Assembly (NCBI GenBank): GCA_028285625.1 | Contig: JANQOX010000019.1 | Location: 1-64,000, forward strand | Direction: 5' to 3' | Length of the DNA: 64,000 bases | DNA from: Myxococcota bacterium | GTDB taxonomy: Bacteria; Myxococcota_A; UBA9160; UBA6930 | Part shown: piece by piece, positions 48,442-56,569 of the stretch | Numbering within the stretch: position 1 is the first letter of the stretch | How the letters are laid out: every line of letters begins with the position of its first letter | Notes under the pieces: generated by a model | The model's database searches: none | What the model saw: only the letters and a program-made list of their open reading frames with translations | What the model was told of the DNA's origin: nothing | Position numbers and translations under genes: made by a program

Positions 48442-50411
48442 GGGAGCAGTTCGAAGAAGCCGAGGACATCGGCAACGCCCAGACCCTGGCCCTGCTCGGG
48501 CGCGCCTTCCGCTACGTGGCACCGCTCAAGGGCCGCTTCGCCGCCAAGTTCGTGCTGCTGATGGTGAGCCTGCTGCCGCTGCTGGTGCTGCCGTTCCCGG
48601 TCAAGATCGTGATCGACCACGTGATCACCGGCATCCCCATCGGCGAGCAGCCCATCCCCTACCCGGCGCTGATCCAGCCGCTGATCGATCTGCTCGCCGA
48701 CCTCTCGCGGCTCGAAATCCTGCTCTGGACGATCGGCGCACAGCTCGCGCTGGTGTTCCTGATCGGCGCCGTCGGCACCGGCGGCGGCGAGCGAGACCAG
48801 GCGGACGCCTGGCTGGCGAGCGGCCACGATCAGGCTACGAACACCGAGAACGCGGCCAATGCGGGCTTCAGCATGGCGAGCGGCATCCTCGGCCTGTTCG
48901 ACCTGCGCTTCACGATCCGCCTCACCCAGGCCCTCAACCACCACTATCGGTCGCTGCTGTTCGACCGCATCCAGTCGCTGCCGATGACGGCCTTCGACGA
49001 CGAACGCATCGGCGACGCGGTGTATCGCGTGATGTACGACACGCCCGCGATCACCAACTCGATCTACCGGATCGTGCTCACCCCCTTGGCCTCGGTGCTG
49101 TTCGCACTGCTCGTGCTGTGGGTTCTGCAGATGCAGTTCGGCGAACACCCGGTCATCGTCGGGTCGGCGCTGGGCATCCTGCTCGTCGTGTTGTTGTTCA
49201 CGCTTCCGTTCTCGGCCGCACTGCGCAAGCGCAGCGCGCGAAGCCGCAAGGCCGGGGCGACGACGACCTCCACCCTGGAGGAAGGCCTGTCGAACATGCT
49301 GGCCGTCCAGAGTCTCGGCGGCGAAGAGCGCGAGCGGCAGCGTTTCGATCGCGACAGCTGGGAGTCGTTCACGCGGCACCGCCGCCAGATGGCCATGGGC
49401 ATGATCGTGGCCGTGACCGCGGGCATCCCAGGCGTGCTGGTGGGCGCGTACGCCTTCGAGTACATCGCCGGGCTCGTGATCGACGGGCGCATCACGGCCG
49501 GCGACTTCAGCCTGCTGTTCTCGTACTTCCTGATCTTCGTCTTCGCCCTGGTGGACGCGGGCGCGCTGTGGATTCGCGTGCAGGAGACCGCCATGGGGCT
49601 TCACCGCGTGTTCTTCCTGATGGATCTCCCCAACGAAGCCGACCCGCCGGACGCCGTGGCGCTTGCGCCGCTTCGAAGCGCCGTCGAGATCGAGGGCGTG
49701 GACGTCCACTACCCCGACGGCACCCAGGCCCTGACCGACATCTCCCTCGTGGCCAAGGTGGGCGAGATCACCGCGCTGGCCGGACCCGCGGGCGCCGGCA
49801 AGACCACCCTCGCCTACCTGATCCCACGCTTCCTCCGCCCGAGCCAGGGGCAGGTCCGCTACGACGGTCAGGACATCGCGGAAGTGCAGCGCGACGCGAT
49901 CCGTTCCCAGGTGGCCTTCGTGTTCCAGGAGACCGTGCTCTTCGACGCGACGATCGAGGCCAACATCCGGCTCGGCCGCCCGGACGCCAGCGAGACCGAG
50001 GTACGCCGGGCCGCCCAGATCGCCGGCGCCGACGCGTTCGTGCGGGAGCTGCCCCAGGGCTACCAGACGCCCCTCGGGCGAGGGGGAGGCAAGCTCTCGG
50101 TGGGCCAGCGGCAGCGCCTGGCGATCGCGCGCGCGCTGGTGCGCGACGCACCCATCCTGATCCTGGACGAGCCGACCTCGGCACTCGACCCCGAGACCGA
50201 GCAGGCGCTGGTGCGTGCACTTCGCGAGGCCAGCCGCGACCGCGTGGTGGTGGTGATCGCTCACCGCCTGTCGACGATTCGCGACGCCGACCAGATCCTC
50301 TTTCTCGAATCGGGACGGATCATCGAGCGCGGCACCCACGCCGAACTGCTCCAGCAGCCCGACGGGCACTTTCGGCGTTTCGTCGAGCTACAGACGCGGG
50401 GCGCCGCCTAG
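48438..50411 (+). CDS. ABC exporter half-transporter, subunit 2
   Basis: A 657-residue exporter from TTG 48438, overlapping the previous stop (TTGA). The membrane half opens with FVLLMVSLLPLLVLPFPVKI and includes the coupling region MTAFDDERIGDAVYRVMYDT. The NBD has Walker A GPAGAGKTTL near residue 448, VAFVFQETVLFDATIEANIR, signature LSVGQRQRLAIARA, LILDEPTSALDPETEQ and VIAHRLSTIRDADQ. Between the first two helices is an unusually long polar stretch (GTGGGERDQADAWLASGHDQ). Both subunits keep the catalytic Glu, so neither ATP site looks degenerate. The stop overlaps the convergent esterase stop on CTAG. Confidence 0.9.
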   Translation: MREQFEEAEDIGNAQTLALLGRAFRYVAPLKGRFAAKFVLLMVSLLPLLVLPFPVKIVIDHVITGIPIGEQPIPYPALIQPLIDLLADLSRLEILLWTIGAQLALVFLIGAVGTGGGERDQADAWLASGHDQATNTENAANAGFSMASGILGLFDLRFTIRLTQALNHHYRSLLFDRIQSLPMTAFDDERIGDAVYRVMYDTPAITNSIYRIVLTPLASVLFALLVLWVLQMQFGEHPVIVGSALGILLVVLLFTLPFSAALRKRSARSRKAGATTTSTLEEGLSNMLAVQSLGGEERERQRFDRDSWESFTRHRRQMAMGMIVAVTAGIPGVLVGAYAFEYIAGLVIDGRITAGDFSLLFSYFLIFVFALVDAGALWIRVQETAMGLHRVFFLMDLPNEADPPDAVALAPLRSAVEIEGVDVHYPDGTQALTDISLVAKVGEITALAGPAGAGKTTLAYLIPRFLRPSQGQVRYDGQDIAEVQRDAIRSQVAFVFQETVLFDATIEANIRLGRPDASETEVRRAAQIAGADAFVRELPQGYQTPLGRGGGKLSVGQRQRLAIARALVRDAPILILDEPTSALDPETEQALVRALREASRDRVVVVIAHRLSTIRDADQILFLESGRIIERGTHAELLQQPDGHFRRFVELQTRGAA

Positions 50412-51739
50412 CCGCCCTGCGGCGAAGACGGGCCGTCGGCTCCAAGAACCGGGGCGCCGTGAAGCGGCGTCACGTCGCGCACGTAGACGATCAGGTCGGT
50501 CTGCCGCGGCAGCACCAGCCGCGTCGTGGCGTTGTACATGTGCGCGAAGTCCTGGGGCCGTGCGAGCCAGCGCGCGCGAGGGTCGTCGCTGGCCGCGGGC
50601 AGCACGAAGGCGGGGCCCACCTCGGCAAGCAGCTCGTTCAAGCTGCCGCGGGGCGGCACGAGTTCGCGAGGCAGGTCGGGCAGCGGCTGCAGATCGGCCC
50701 CCTGCCCATGGACCAGCCAGATGCCGAGCACAGCGTCGCCGTAGTCGTCGGTGAGGGCGGTACCCAGGCACGCGGTCCGACCGCCGCCGGGGCCCGAGGC
50801 GTTCGCCGGAAGCTCGCGGTCGCGCTTGGCGAGGTGCAGGTCGTGGGAGAGCACCACCGCACCCTCGCCCGTCGGCAGCGCCCTGATCGCGCGCTTCGCG
50901 TTGGCGCACATCACGAGCTCTCGGTGGGCGAGCACATCGGCGAGTCCCTCGTAATCGGGCACGGGATGCGCGTCGCGCACCCACAGGAAGCCCTCCCGAA
51001 GCTGGGCCACGACGTGGTGCAGCGCCTCGCGCAGGGACGCGTCCTGCGGCGCCACGTCGGCGCATGCGGCCAGCGCCGCGTCGAGGCGCCCGATCTCCTC
51101 CTCGACGGTCTCGCCGGGCACTCGGACCAGCAGGGTGCGCAGGGCGTCGACCTCGGGCGCCCCGGCGAGCGGGCCCAGCATCTCTTCGGCGAGTTCGTAG
51201 CCGACCCCGGGGACGGTCTCGACGTCGATGCCCGCGAAACGAATGGCCTCGTCCCCCGAGCCGAGCGTGCGCAGGCCGGCGAGGAACCGGCGGTGCTCGT
51301 GGGTCATGCCCGCGGTGGGGTAGCGTCCGTCCTCCCAGCCCCGCCCGAGCGCGCCGGTGGGCCGGTCGTCCCGGTCGGTACGCCAGGCCCCGCGGTAGCC
51401 GAAGAGCGTCACGCCCTCGAGCGCAGCCTCGTCGCCATCCGCCAGATAGCGCGCCATGCGCGCGCCGTCGGCGCACGACAATTCCTCCAGTACGGTGCGA
51501 AACCCGTGGTCGGCCAGCCATCGGAGGACGAGCAGCCGCACGTCCACCTTCTCGTGGATGAAGTGGTCGGACTCTCCCAGGAGCACGACGCGACGGCCCT
51601 CGAGCAACGATGCGTAGCGCCCCCATTCGGGCAGCGGTCCCATCCCGTCGAGCGGGGTCGCCAGCGGCAGCGCATGCTCGCGAGCCCACGCGACGAAGTC
51701 GCGGCGCGAACGGCGATCGAGCCAGCCCGGACGGCGCAT
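50408..51739 (-). CDS. erythromycin esterase family protein
   Basis: A 443-residue protein from ATG 51739. The Ere family core is recognisable: VVLLGESDHFIHEKVDVRLL near residue 50 (Glu and His of the active site), FRTVLEELSCADGARMARYL, RFAGIDVETVPGVGYELAEE, VMCANAKRAIRALPTGEGAV and VVLSHDLHLAKRDRELP with a second His. Characterised members hydrolyse macrolide lactones or succinoglycan-linked groups, but the family is broad and chromosomal copies are often not resistance genes. No mobile element is near, so resistance should not be assumed. It is convergent with the ABC exporter; a palindromic tandem array lies in its promoter region. Confidence 0.8.
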   Translation of the reverse strand: MRRPGWLDRRSRRDFVAWAREHALPLATPLDGMGPLPEWGRYASLLEGRRVVLLGESDHFIHEKVDVRLLVLRWLADHGFRTVLEELSCADGARMARYLADGDEAALEGVTLFGYRGAWRTDRDDRPTGALGRGWEDGRYPTAGMTHEHRRFLAGLRTLGSGDEAIRFAGIDVETVPGVGYELAEEMLGPLAGAPEVDALRTLLVRVPGETVEEEIGRLDAALAACADVAPQDASLREALHHVVAQLREGFLWVRDAHPVPDYEGLADVLAHRELVMCANAKRAIRALPTGEGAVVLSHDLHLAKRDRELPANASGPGGGRTACLGTALTDDYGDAVLGIWLVHGQGADLQPLPDLPRELVPPRGSLNELLAEVGPAFVLPAASDDPRARWLARPQDFAHMYNATTRLVLPRQTDLIVYVRDVTPLHGAPVLGADGPSSPQGG

Positions 51740-51750
51740 GCCTCGGCTCA

Positions 51751-51841
51751 GACGGGCCGCCGTCTCACGGGACGGGCCGCCGTTTCACGGGACGGGCTGC
51801 CGTCTCACGAGACGGGCTGCCGTTTCACGGGACGGGCTGCC
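51751..51841. repeat. 20-bp tandem repeat, about 4.5 copies
   Basis: Units begin at 51751, 51771, 51791, 51811 and 51831 (the last partial), each GACGGGC(C/T)GCCGT(C/T)TCACG(G/A). Each holds the palindrome ACGG-GCNG-CCGT. The C/T at the second variable site alternates, giving a 40-bp higher-order period. The fourth unit supplies the stop codon and last residues of the PhyH gene; the rest fills the esterase promoter region. Confidence 0.88.
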
Positions 51842-52658
51842 CGTGGGCGAGGATCGAGAACTGCCGCTCGGGGTCGTTCTGCGCCTCCGGCGCCTCGCCG
51901 TCGCGCAGGGCCACCGCCCCATCCGGCGCGAACTGCACGATGTACGCCTTGCGGATGCCCCCCTCGACGTTGGGCCCGGTTCGGTGCGGCGTGAGCGAGG
52001 AGAAGACGACGATGCCCCCAGCCCGCACCGGCGCGGCCACGGCATCCTCGCGCTCTTCGAGGCACTGGAACCCGGCATCGGTCGTCCAGTGCCGCAGCGT
52101 CCCGCGACGGTGCAGGCCTGGCACCACCCACGGGCATCCGTTGCCTTCGGTCGCGTCGGTGAGCGCCACCCAGCAGGTGAGGTACTGCTGCGGCTCGACG
52201 TAGGTGTAGCCGTTGTCCTGATGCCACGGAAACTCGCGCGGCCTCTCGGCCTTCTTGTAGACCGCCTGATCCCAGTAGAGGCGCACGTCGGGGCCGATCA
52301 GGTCGTGGCCCAGGTCCTGGAACACGGGGTGCGCACAGAACGCGCGCAACACGGGCGAGCGCAGCACCAGATGGGCGCTGAAGGTGATGTTGCCGTCTTC
52401 GGCGATCAGCATCTTGCCGTCGGGACGCGTCTTCAGGAAGGCCGCCACCCGCGCCTCCAGCGGGTCGATCGCCTCCGCGACTTCGGCGACGGTCTCGGCC
52501 TCGAAGGCGTCGGGAAGCACGAAGTAGCCCTGCTCGCTCCAGGCCCGCGCCTGGTCTGCAGAGATCCGCCGGTAGGGCCCAGACGGCGCCTGCCAGGTGA
52601 AGTCGCGGTTGCGCGGGTGCAACTCGGGTTCGAACGTCGGTCGCGTCGGCTCGGCCAT
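51825..52658 (-). CDS. phytanoyl-CoA dioxygenase (PhyH) family protein
   Basis: A 277-residue Fe(II)/2-oxoglutarate oxygenase from ATG 52658 with a GAGGAGG ribosome site. The double-stranded beta-helix motifs are present: the metal HxD in FPWHQDNGYTYVEPQQYLT (near residue 145), VVPGLHRRGTLRHW, and the distal metal His followed by the 2-oxoglutarate Arg in SSLTPHRTGPNVEGGIRKA. An N-terminal SEQGYFVLPDAFEAETVAEV is typical. PhyH relatives hydroxylate varied small molecules, so the substrate is open. The last residues and stop lie in a 20-bp tandem repeat, so the C-terminus (HGQPVP) may have been reshaped by repeat expansion. It is divergent from a lipoprotein gene. Confidence 0.88.
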   Translation of the reverse strand: MAEPTRPTFEPELHPRNRDFTWQAPSGPYRRISADQARAWSEQGYFVLPDAFEAETVAEVAEAIDPLEARVAAFLKTRPDGKMLIAEDGNITFSAHLVLRSPVLRAFCAHPVFQDLGHDLIGPDVRLYWDQAVYKKAERPREFPWHQDNGYTYVEPQQYLTCWVALTDATEGNGCPWVVPGLHRRGTLRHWTTDAGFQCLEEREDAVAAPVRAGGIVVFSSLTPHRTGPNVEGGIRKAYIVQFAPDGAVALRDGEAPEAQNDPERQFSILAHGQPVP

Positions 52659-52724
52659 GCCGCCTCCTCACCGCATCCTACCCCCGACGCCCCGGCTGCG
52701 CCGCGCGACCCCCGTCGGGCGCGC

Positions 52725-52730
52725 TAGGAT
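52725..52730 (+). promoter_or_regulatory. -10-like TAGGAT of the 52738 lipoprotein gene
   Basis: TAGGAT ends seven nt before GTG 52738, the same sequence as the SRP RNA box; it supports a leaderless transcript and this start. Confidence 0.5.
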
Positions 52731-52737
52731 CCGCGGC

Positions 52738-53577
52738 GTGAGGGGGACCGGAACGAGCGTGCGGGCAGTCGCCCTGGCCGCGATGTGGGCTCTCGCCGGC
52801 TGCACGTCGCCGCCGGTGGAGATTCCCGGCGCCGCGCTCGGACCGACGACCCCGGCGCCCACCCGCGGCCAGGACTATGCCAGCGTCCGCGCCCTGCTCG
52901 AGATCTCACCCGAGGGCGACGCGCGCGTCACACTGCTGGAGCAGCGCCGGATGCGTGTGGACCGCGACCCTTGGCAGACCATCGAGGCCGACGACCCTGC
53001 GATCACCCGGTCGCGGGTCACCCTGGTGGCCGAGCGGCGCTGCAAGGTCAAGACCGGCCGGGTGAGTCGGGCCGTCATCGAGCGAGCCTCCTGGTACGTG
53101 TTCGACGCCGGGCGCCTGATCGCGTTCGATCACGTCTCGTTCGATTCGACCTGTGCCACGCGCCGGTATTTCGGACCGAGCGCACCCGACGACCTGCGTA
53201 CCGAGCGCACCCTCAAGCGCTACGTCGCCCAGCGGCACATGGAGTCCCGGCTGAGCACCGAGGGCCAACTGCGACTCGGGATCGCCCTGGTCGGCGTGGG
53301 ACGGCTCGAAGAGGCCGAACAGTGGCTCGGGCTCGGCAAACGGCGCATCGGCCGCATCGACTCGCAGCTGCGGGGGCAGGTCCAACCCAACCGCCAGGCC
53401 CTGCTCGAAGCCGAGCGCGCCGAACTGCGCGCCCTGCGCGATACGCTCGAGCTTCGTCTCGCGCAAGCGCATCGCGAGCGCGACGAGGCGGCCGCCCGCG
53501 CCGCCGAGCGCGCGCTTCGCGCGGGCCCTGGCCCGTCGGGCCCGGGCCCGAACGCGGAGACTCAGTCGAGCCCGTAG
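52738..53577 (+). CDS. hypothetical lipoprotein with C-terminal coiled coil
   Basis: A 279-residue protein from GTG 52738. Residues 1-22 form a lipoprotein signal ending WALAGC. The middle (about 45-145) is a compact domain with SVRALLEISPEGDARVTLLE, RRCKVKTGRVSRAVIERASW and FDHVSFDSTCATRRYF, including a Cys pair that could form a disulfide. A helical region with TPR-like character follows (LSTEGQLRLGIALVGVGRLE; EAEQWLGLGKRRIGRI), then an Arg/Glu/Ala coiled coil. The family is not recognised. The last 16 nt overlap the convergent phosphofructokinase gene. It is divergent from the PhyH gene. Confidence 0.72.
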   Translation: MRGTGTSVRAVALAAMWALAGCTSPPVEIPGAALGPTTPAPTRGQDYASVRALLEISPEGDARVTLLEQRRMRVDRDPWQTIEADDPAITRSRVTLVAERRCKVKTGRVSRAVIERASWYVFDAGRLIAFDHVSFDSTCATRRYFGPSAPDDLRTERTLKRYVAQRHMESRLSTEGQLRLGIALVGVGRLEEAEQWLGLGKRRIGRIDSQLRGQVQPNRQALLEAERAELRALRDTLELRLAQAHRERDEAAARAAERALRAGPGPSGPGPNAETQSSP

Positions 53578-54797
53578 CGCTTGGCCAGGGCCTCAGCCGA
53601 CAGGCTCGAGGTCTTCTCCAGGGCGTCGCGATGCGCACCCTCCTCGAGGTCTTCGCGCTCGAGACGCACCTGCAGCGCGCCGGCGTTGGCATGCGAGCCC
53701 GTACCGGTATCGACCATGCGCACGCGCGTGCGGCCCGTCTCGGGATCCATCATCTCGTCGAACGGGATCGGCACGATCTCGCTGCCCTGCCGCGTGATCA
53801 TCACGCCGGAGTGCCCGTCCAGCAGCGTGCGGACGGCGCCGGCGCCGAGGTCGCGCGTGTAGTCCAGATCGAACGCGTTGGGCGGTGCGCAGCGCAGCTC
53901 GTAGCCCACGTCCTTCTCGACCAGCGTCATCTTGATCCCGAGTTCGGCCAACGAGTCGCGCACCTCGGTACGCAACACGCGGCCGAGCGGCACCTCTTGC
54001 AGGCGGATGTGCCCGTGCTCGTCGCGCTCGGCCGACTCGAGCGCCTCGAGGTCTGCGGGCGCGAGGCGCTCGCCGATGCCCTCGGCCACGACGACCACAC
54101 CGTGGGCGCGTCCCATGGCCAGGCGCTTCACCACGGCACCCTCGATCAGGCGCACCACCGTCTCGAGGCGGATCTCGCCCGGCGGAAAGTCCTCGGGGAT
54201 CAGGCAGAGCGTCGCACCCGCCGCCTTCGCAGTGCCCAGCGCCAGGTGCCCGGCCTTGCGGCCCATCACCACCGCCACATACCAGCGCCCGGCGGTCCGC
54301 GCGTCTTCGGCCAGGTGGGAGACGATGCGCGTGGCCTGCTCGCGTGCCGTCTCGAACCCGAAGGTCGGGATGTCGTTCGGCAGCGGCAGATCATTGTCGA
54401 TGGTCTTGGGCACGTGCGCCACGCGAATGCGGCCGCCTGCGACCTCCGCGACCCGGCGGGCGGAGAAGGCCGTGTCGTCCCCGCCGATCGTGATCAGGTG
54501 GTCGATGCCGAGCTTCTCCAGGCCCCCGACCACGCGCTCGAGGTCTTCGGGGTTCTTCGTGGGATTGGCGCGCGAGGTCTGAAGGATCGAGCCACCGAGC
54601 AGGTGGATGCGCGACACCTGGCCGATCCGCAGGTCGGCCGTACGACCGGTGTCGCCGGCCATCAGCCAACGAAAGCCCTCCACCAGCCCGATCACCCGCG
54701 CGCCCTGACGGCGCGCCATGATCGTGGCCGCCCCGATCACGCCATTGATGCCGGGCGCCGGACCGCCCCCCACTACGATCCCAAAGGTCGCCGTCAC
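53562..54797 (-). CDS. pfp: 6-phosphofructokinase, PPi-dependent type
   Basis: A 411-residue PfkA-superfamily enzyme from GTG 54797 with a GAGGAGGGG ribosome site. Key loops are FGIVVGGGPAPGINGVIGAA, ITIGGDDTAFSARRVAE near residue 103 and HVPKTIDNDLPLPNDIPTFG near 130, with the catalytic Asp in TIDND. In ATP enzymes the loops read GGDGS/T and P-G-T-I-D-N-D. Here the second Asp of GGDD and the Lys of PKTIDND are the residues that favour pyrophosphate as donor, allowing reversible, ATP-saving glycolysis. Downstream loops VVMGRKAGHLALGTAKAAGA and VVVVAEGIGERL fit. It lies 21 nt downstream of the ParA-like gene, likely one transcript. Confidence 0.9.
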   Translation of the reverse strand: MTATFGIVVGGGPAPGINGVIGAATIMARRQGARVIGLVEGFRWLMAGDTGRTADLRIGQVSRIHLLGGSILQTSRANPTKNPEDLERVVGGLEKLGIDHLITIGGDDTAFSARRVAEVAGGRIRVAHVPKTIDNDLPLPNDIPTFGFETAREQATRIVSHLAEDARTAGRWYVAVVMGRKAGHLALGTAKAAGATLCLIPEDFPPGEIRLETVVRLIEGAVVKRLAMGRAHGVVVVAEGIGERLAPADLEALESAERDEHGHIRLQEVPLGRVLRTEVRDSLAELGIKMTLVEKDVGYELRCAPPNAFDLDYTRDLGAGAVRTLLDGHSGVMITRQGSEIVPIPFDEMMDPETGRTRVRMVDTGTGSHANAGALQVRLEREDLEEGAHRDALEKTSSLSAEALAKRYGLD

Positions 54798-54818
54798 CTC
54801 ACCCCTCCTCGTCGATTC

Positions 54819-55718
54819 TCAAGTGCGACCGCCGCCCAATCCCCGTAGCAGCGCCGACTTGAGGCTGCTGCCGAGCGACGGCGGTTCCTCGCGATCCGCT
54901 CGCGCCGGTTCGGGTTCGCGCGTGCGTAGCGGCCCCAGGTCGAGCAGCTTCGAGACTTCTTCGGCGAGCTCGCGCATCTGCCGGTGCACGCCGGTACCCC
55001 GCGCCTGATGCAGGATCGAGCCGGGCGTACCCGTCGCGGAGTTCACCGCCTCCACGCGCGGACTGCGCGAGATCGCCGTGGCGAAGCGCGGCCAGCCCTG
55101 CTCGTCGACCGCCTCGACGAGACGCTCGTACAGGTCGCGCCCCGAGGCATCGACGCGCGTGCGGCGATCGACCAGCGTGAACAGCACGCGGCCGCGGGGC
55201 TGCGTACCGTGGAAGCGCTCCATCAGCGCCATGGCCTTGGCCGCCTCCTCGAGCGCGGCGAAGTCCGACACGGGGAGGATGGCGAGGTCGGCGGCGGCGA
55301 GCGCAGACTGGGTGAGCGCCTCGAGGTCGGCCTTGGTGTCGAGGATCACGAGCCCTTCGTAGGCGGTGCGCGCGAGAATGCGACCGAGAAGCCGGGGGTC
55401 GTCGGCCCGCGCCTTGAGGCTCGTGGTGTCTGGGGGCGGCGGAACGATGTGGATGCCGTACTGACCGAGCTGCATCACGCTCGAGAGGTCGCGCTCTGCC
55501 CAGCCATGCTTCAGGTTGCGCTCTCTTCCGACTGCAGGCCCGCCCCCGAGCTGGAACATCCGACGGATCACCGACTGGTCGTCGAGGCCCACCAGCAGCA
55601 CGGGCAGGTCTTCGTGCAGCGCGCGCAGGTAGATCGCGAGATTGGTCGAGACCGTGGTCTTGCCCACCCCGCCCTTGTTGGACGCGACAGCGATCACGGC
55701 GCGGGGGGACGTCGCCAC
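54819..55718 (-). CDS. ParA/MinD-type ATPase (orphan)
   Basis: A 299-residue P-loop ATPase. I use GTG 55718 rather than ATG 55736 because a -10-like TACATT (55726-55731) ends seven nt before it and the shorter N-terminus fits ParA proteins. The deviant Walker A is IAVASNKGGVGKTTVSTNLA near residue 8. Unlike most ParAs the Walker A' region reads LLVGLDDQSVIRRMF. Later motifs are GLVILDTKADLEALTQSALA (A'/B) and DLAILPVSDFAALEEAAKAM. A basic and low-complexity tail follows residue 260. No ParB, parS or MinE is adjacent. Pairing with the phosphofructokinase gene downstream is odd. It may position a complex on the nucleoid or membrane; that is inference. Confidence 0.83.
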   Translation of the reverse strand: MATSPRAVIAVASNKGGVGKTTVSTNLAIYLRALHEDLPVLLVGLDDQSVIRRMFQLGGGPAVGRERNLKHGWAERDLSSVMQLGQYGIHIVPPPPDTTSLKARADDPRLLGRILARTAYEGLVILDTKADLEALTQSALAAADLAILPVSDFAALEEAAKAMALMERFHGTQPRGRVLFTLVDRRTRVDASGRDLYERLVEAVDEQGWPRFATAISRSPRVEAVNSATGTPGSILHQARGTGVHRQMRELAEEVSKLLDLGPLRTREPEPARADREEPPSLGSSLKSALLRGLGGGRT

Positions 55719-55725
55719 GGCGACC

Positions 55726-55731
55726 AATGTA
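55726..55731 (-). promoter_or_regulatory. -10-like TACATT of the ParA gene
   Basis: On the minus strand TACATT ends seven nt before GTG 55718. The divergent kdsB box is only nine nt away, so both promoters share about 35 bp. Confidence 0.45.
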
Positions 55732-55740
55732 CCCATCGGC

Positions 55741-55746
55741 TAGCAT
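55741..55746 (+). promoter_or_regulatory. -10-like TAGCAT of kdsB
   Basis: TAGCAT ends seven nt before kdsB ATG 55754, supporting that start over ATG 55727. Confidence 0.5.
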
Positions 55747-55753
55747 CGGTTCC

Positions 55754-56569
55754 ATGACCTCGGTGGCCGGGCAAGGCGGCGCCGGGCAGGCTCCGCAGGG
55801 CAAGGCCGGAGGCCCCCGAGGCGTGGCCTCCCCCAGCGCCGTCGGGGTGATCCCCGCGCGCTACGCCGCGAGCCGGTTCCCGGGCAAGCCGCTTGCCCCG
55901 ATCGCCGGCAAGCCCATGATCCAGCACGTCTTCGAGGGCACCTGCCGCGCCAAGTCGCTGCGCGAAGTCGTCGTCGCCACCGACGATGCCCGCATCGCCG
56001 ACGCCTGTGCCGCGTTCGGCGCGCCCACCGTTCTCACCCGGCCCGATCATCCGACGGGGACCGACCGCATCGCCGAGGTGGCCGGAGGACTCGAGGACGA
56101 GATCATCGTGAACGTCCAGGGAGACGAACCGCTGATCGAGGGGTTCGTGGTGGACGCCGCGGTCGAAGCGCTGCGCGCCGCACCCGATGCCGCCATGTCG
56201 ACCCTGGTCCACGAGGCCGACGCCGACTCGGCGGACGATCCGAACCGCGTGAAGGCGGTGCTCGACCGCGCGGGCAACGCCCTCTGGTTCTCGCGCCTGG
56301 CGATCCCGGCGCAACGGCCTGGCGCGCCCGCACCGAGGCTCTGGCAGCACGTGGGACTCTACGCCTATCGCCGTGCGTTCCTGCTGAACTACGTGACGCT
56401 CGAGCACGGGGAGGCCGAACTGGCCGAAGCGCTCGAACAGCTTCGCGCGCTCGAGCACGGCTTCTCCATCCGCGCGGCGGTCGTCGAGGGCTGGCGGGGC
56501 ATCCCGGTCGACACACCCGCCGACGTGGCGCGGGTCGAAGCCGCCCTCGAGGCGCGGCAAGGCAGGTGA
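55754..56569 (+). CDS. kdsB: 3-deoxy-manno-octulosonate cytidylyltransferase
   Basis: A 271-residue enzyme that activates Kdo as CMP-Kdo for lipopolysaccharide synthesis. ATG 55754 is followed by about 25 low-complexity residues before the fold starts. Motifs are AVGVIPARYAASRFPGKPLA (nucleotide-binding loop), KPMIQHVFEGTCRAKSLREV, VLTRPDHPTGTDRIAEVAGG, IIVNVQGDEPLIEGFVVDAA (metal Asp) and QHVGLYAYRRAFLLNYV, then EQLRALEHGF. Length is standard apart from the N-terminal extension. Its presence shows a Gram-negative LPS-containing cell. The next gene starts inside its stop (GTGA overlap). Confidence 0.95.
   Translation: MTSVAGQGGAGQAPQGKAGGPRGVASPSAVGVIPARYAASRFPGKPLAPIAGKPMIQHVFEGTCRAKSLREVVVATDDARIADACAAFGAPTVLTRPDHPTGTDRIAEVAGGLEDEIIVNVQGDEPLIEGFVVDAAVEALRAAPDAAMSTLVHEADADSADDPNRVKAVLDRAGNALWFSRLAIPAQRPGAPAPRLWQHVGLYAYRRAFLLNYVTLEHGEAELAEALEQLRALEHGFSIRAAVVEGWRGIPVDTPADVARVEAALEARQGR

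Noticed and set aside
50408..51739. Acquired macrolide-resistance gene
   Set aside because: The erythromycin-esterase family is broad, base composition is native and no mobile element is near, so resistance is not supported.
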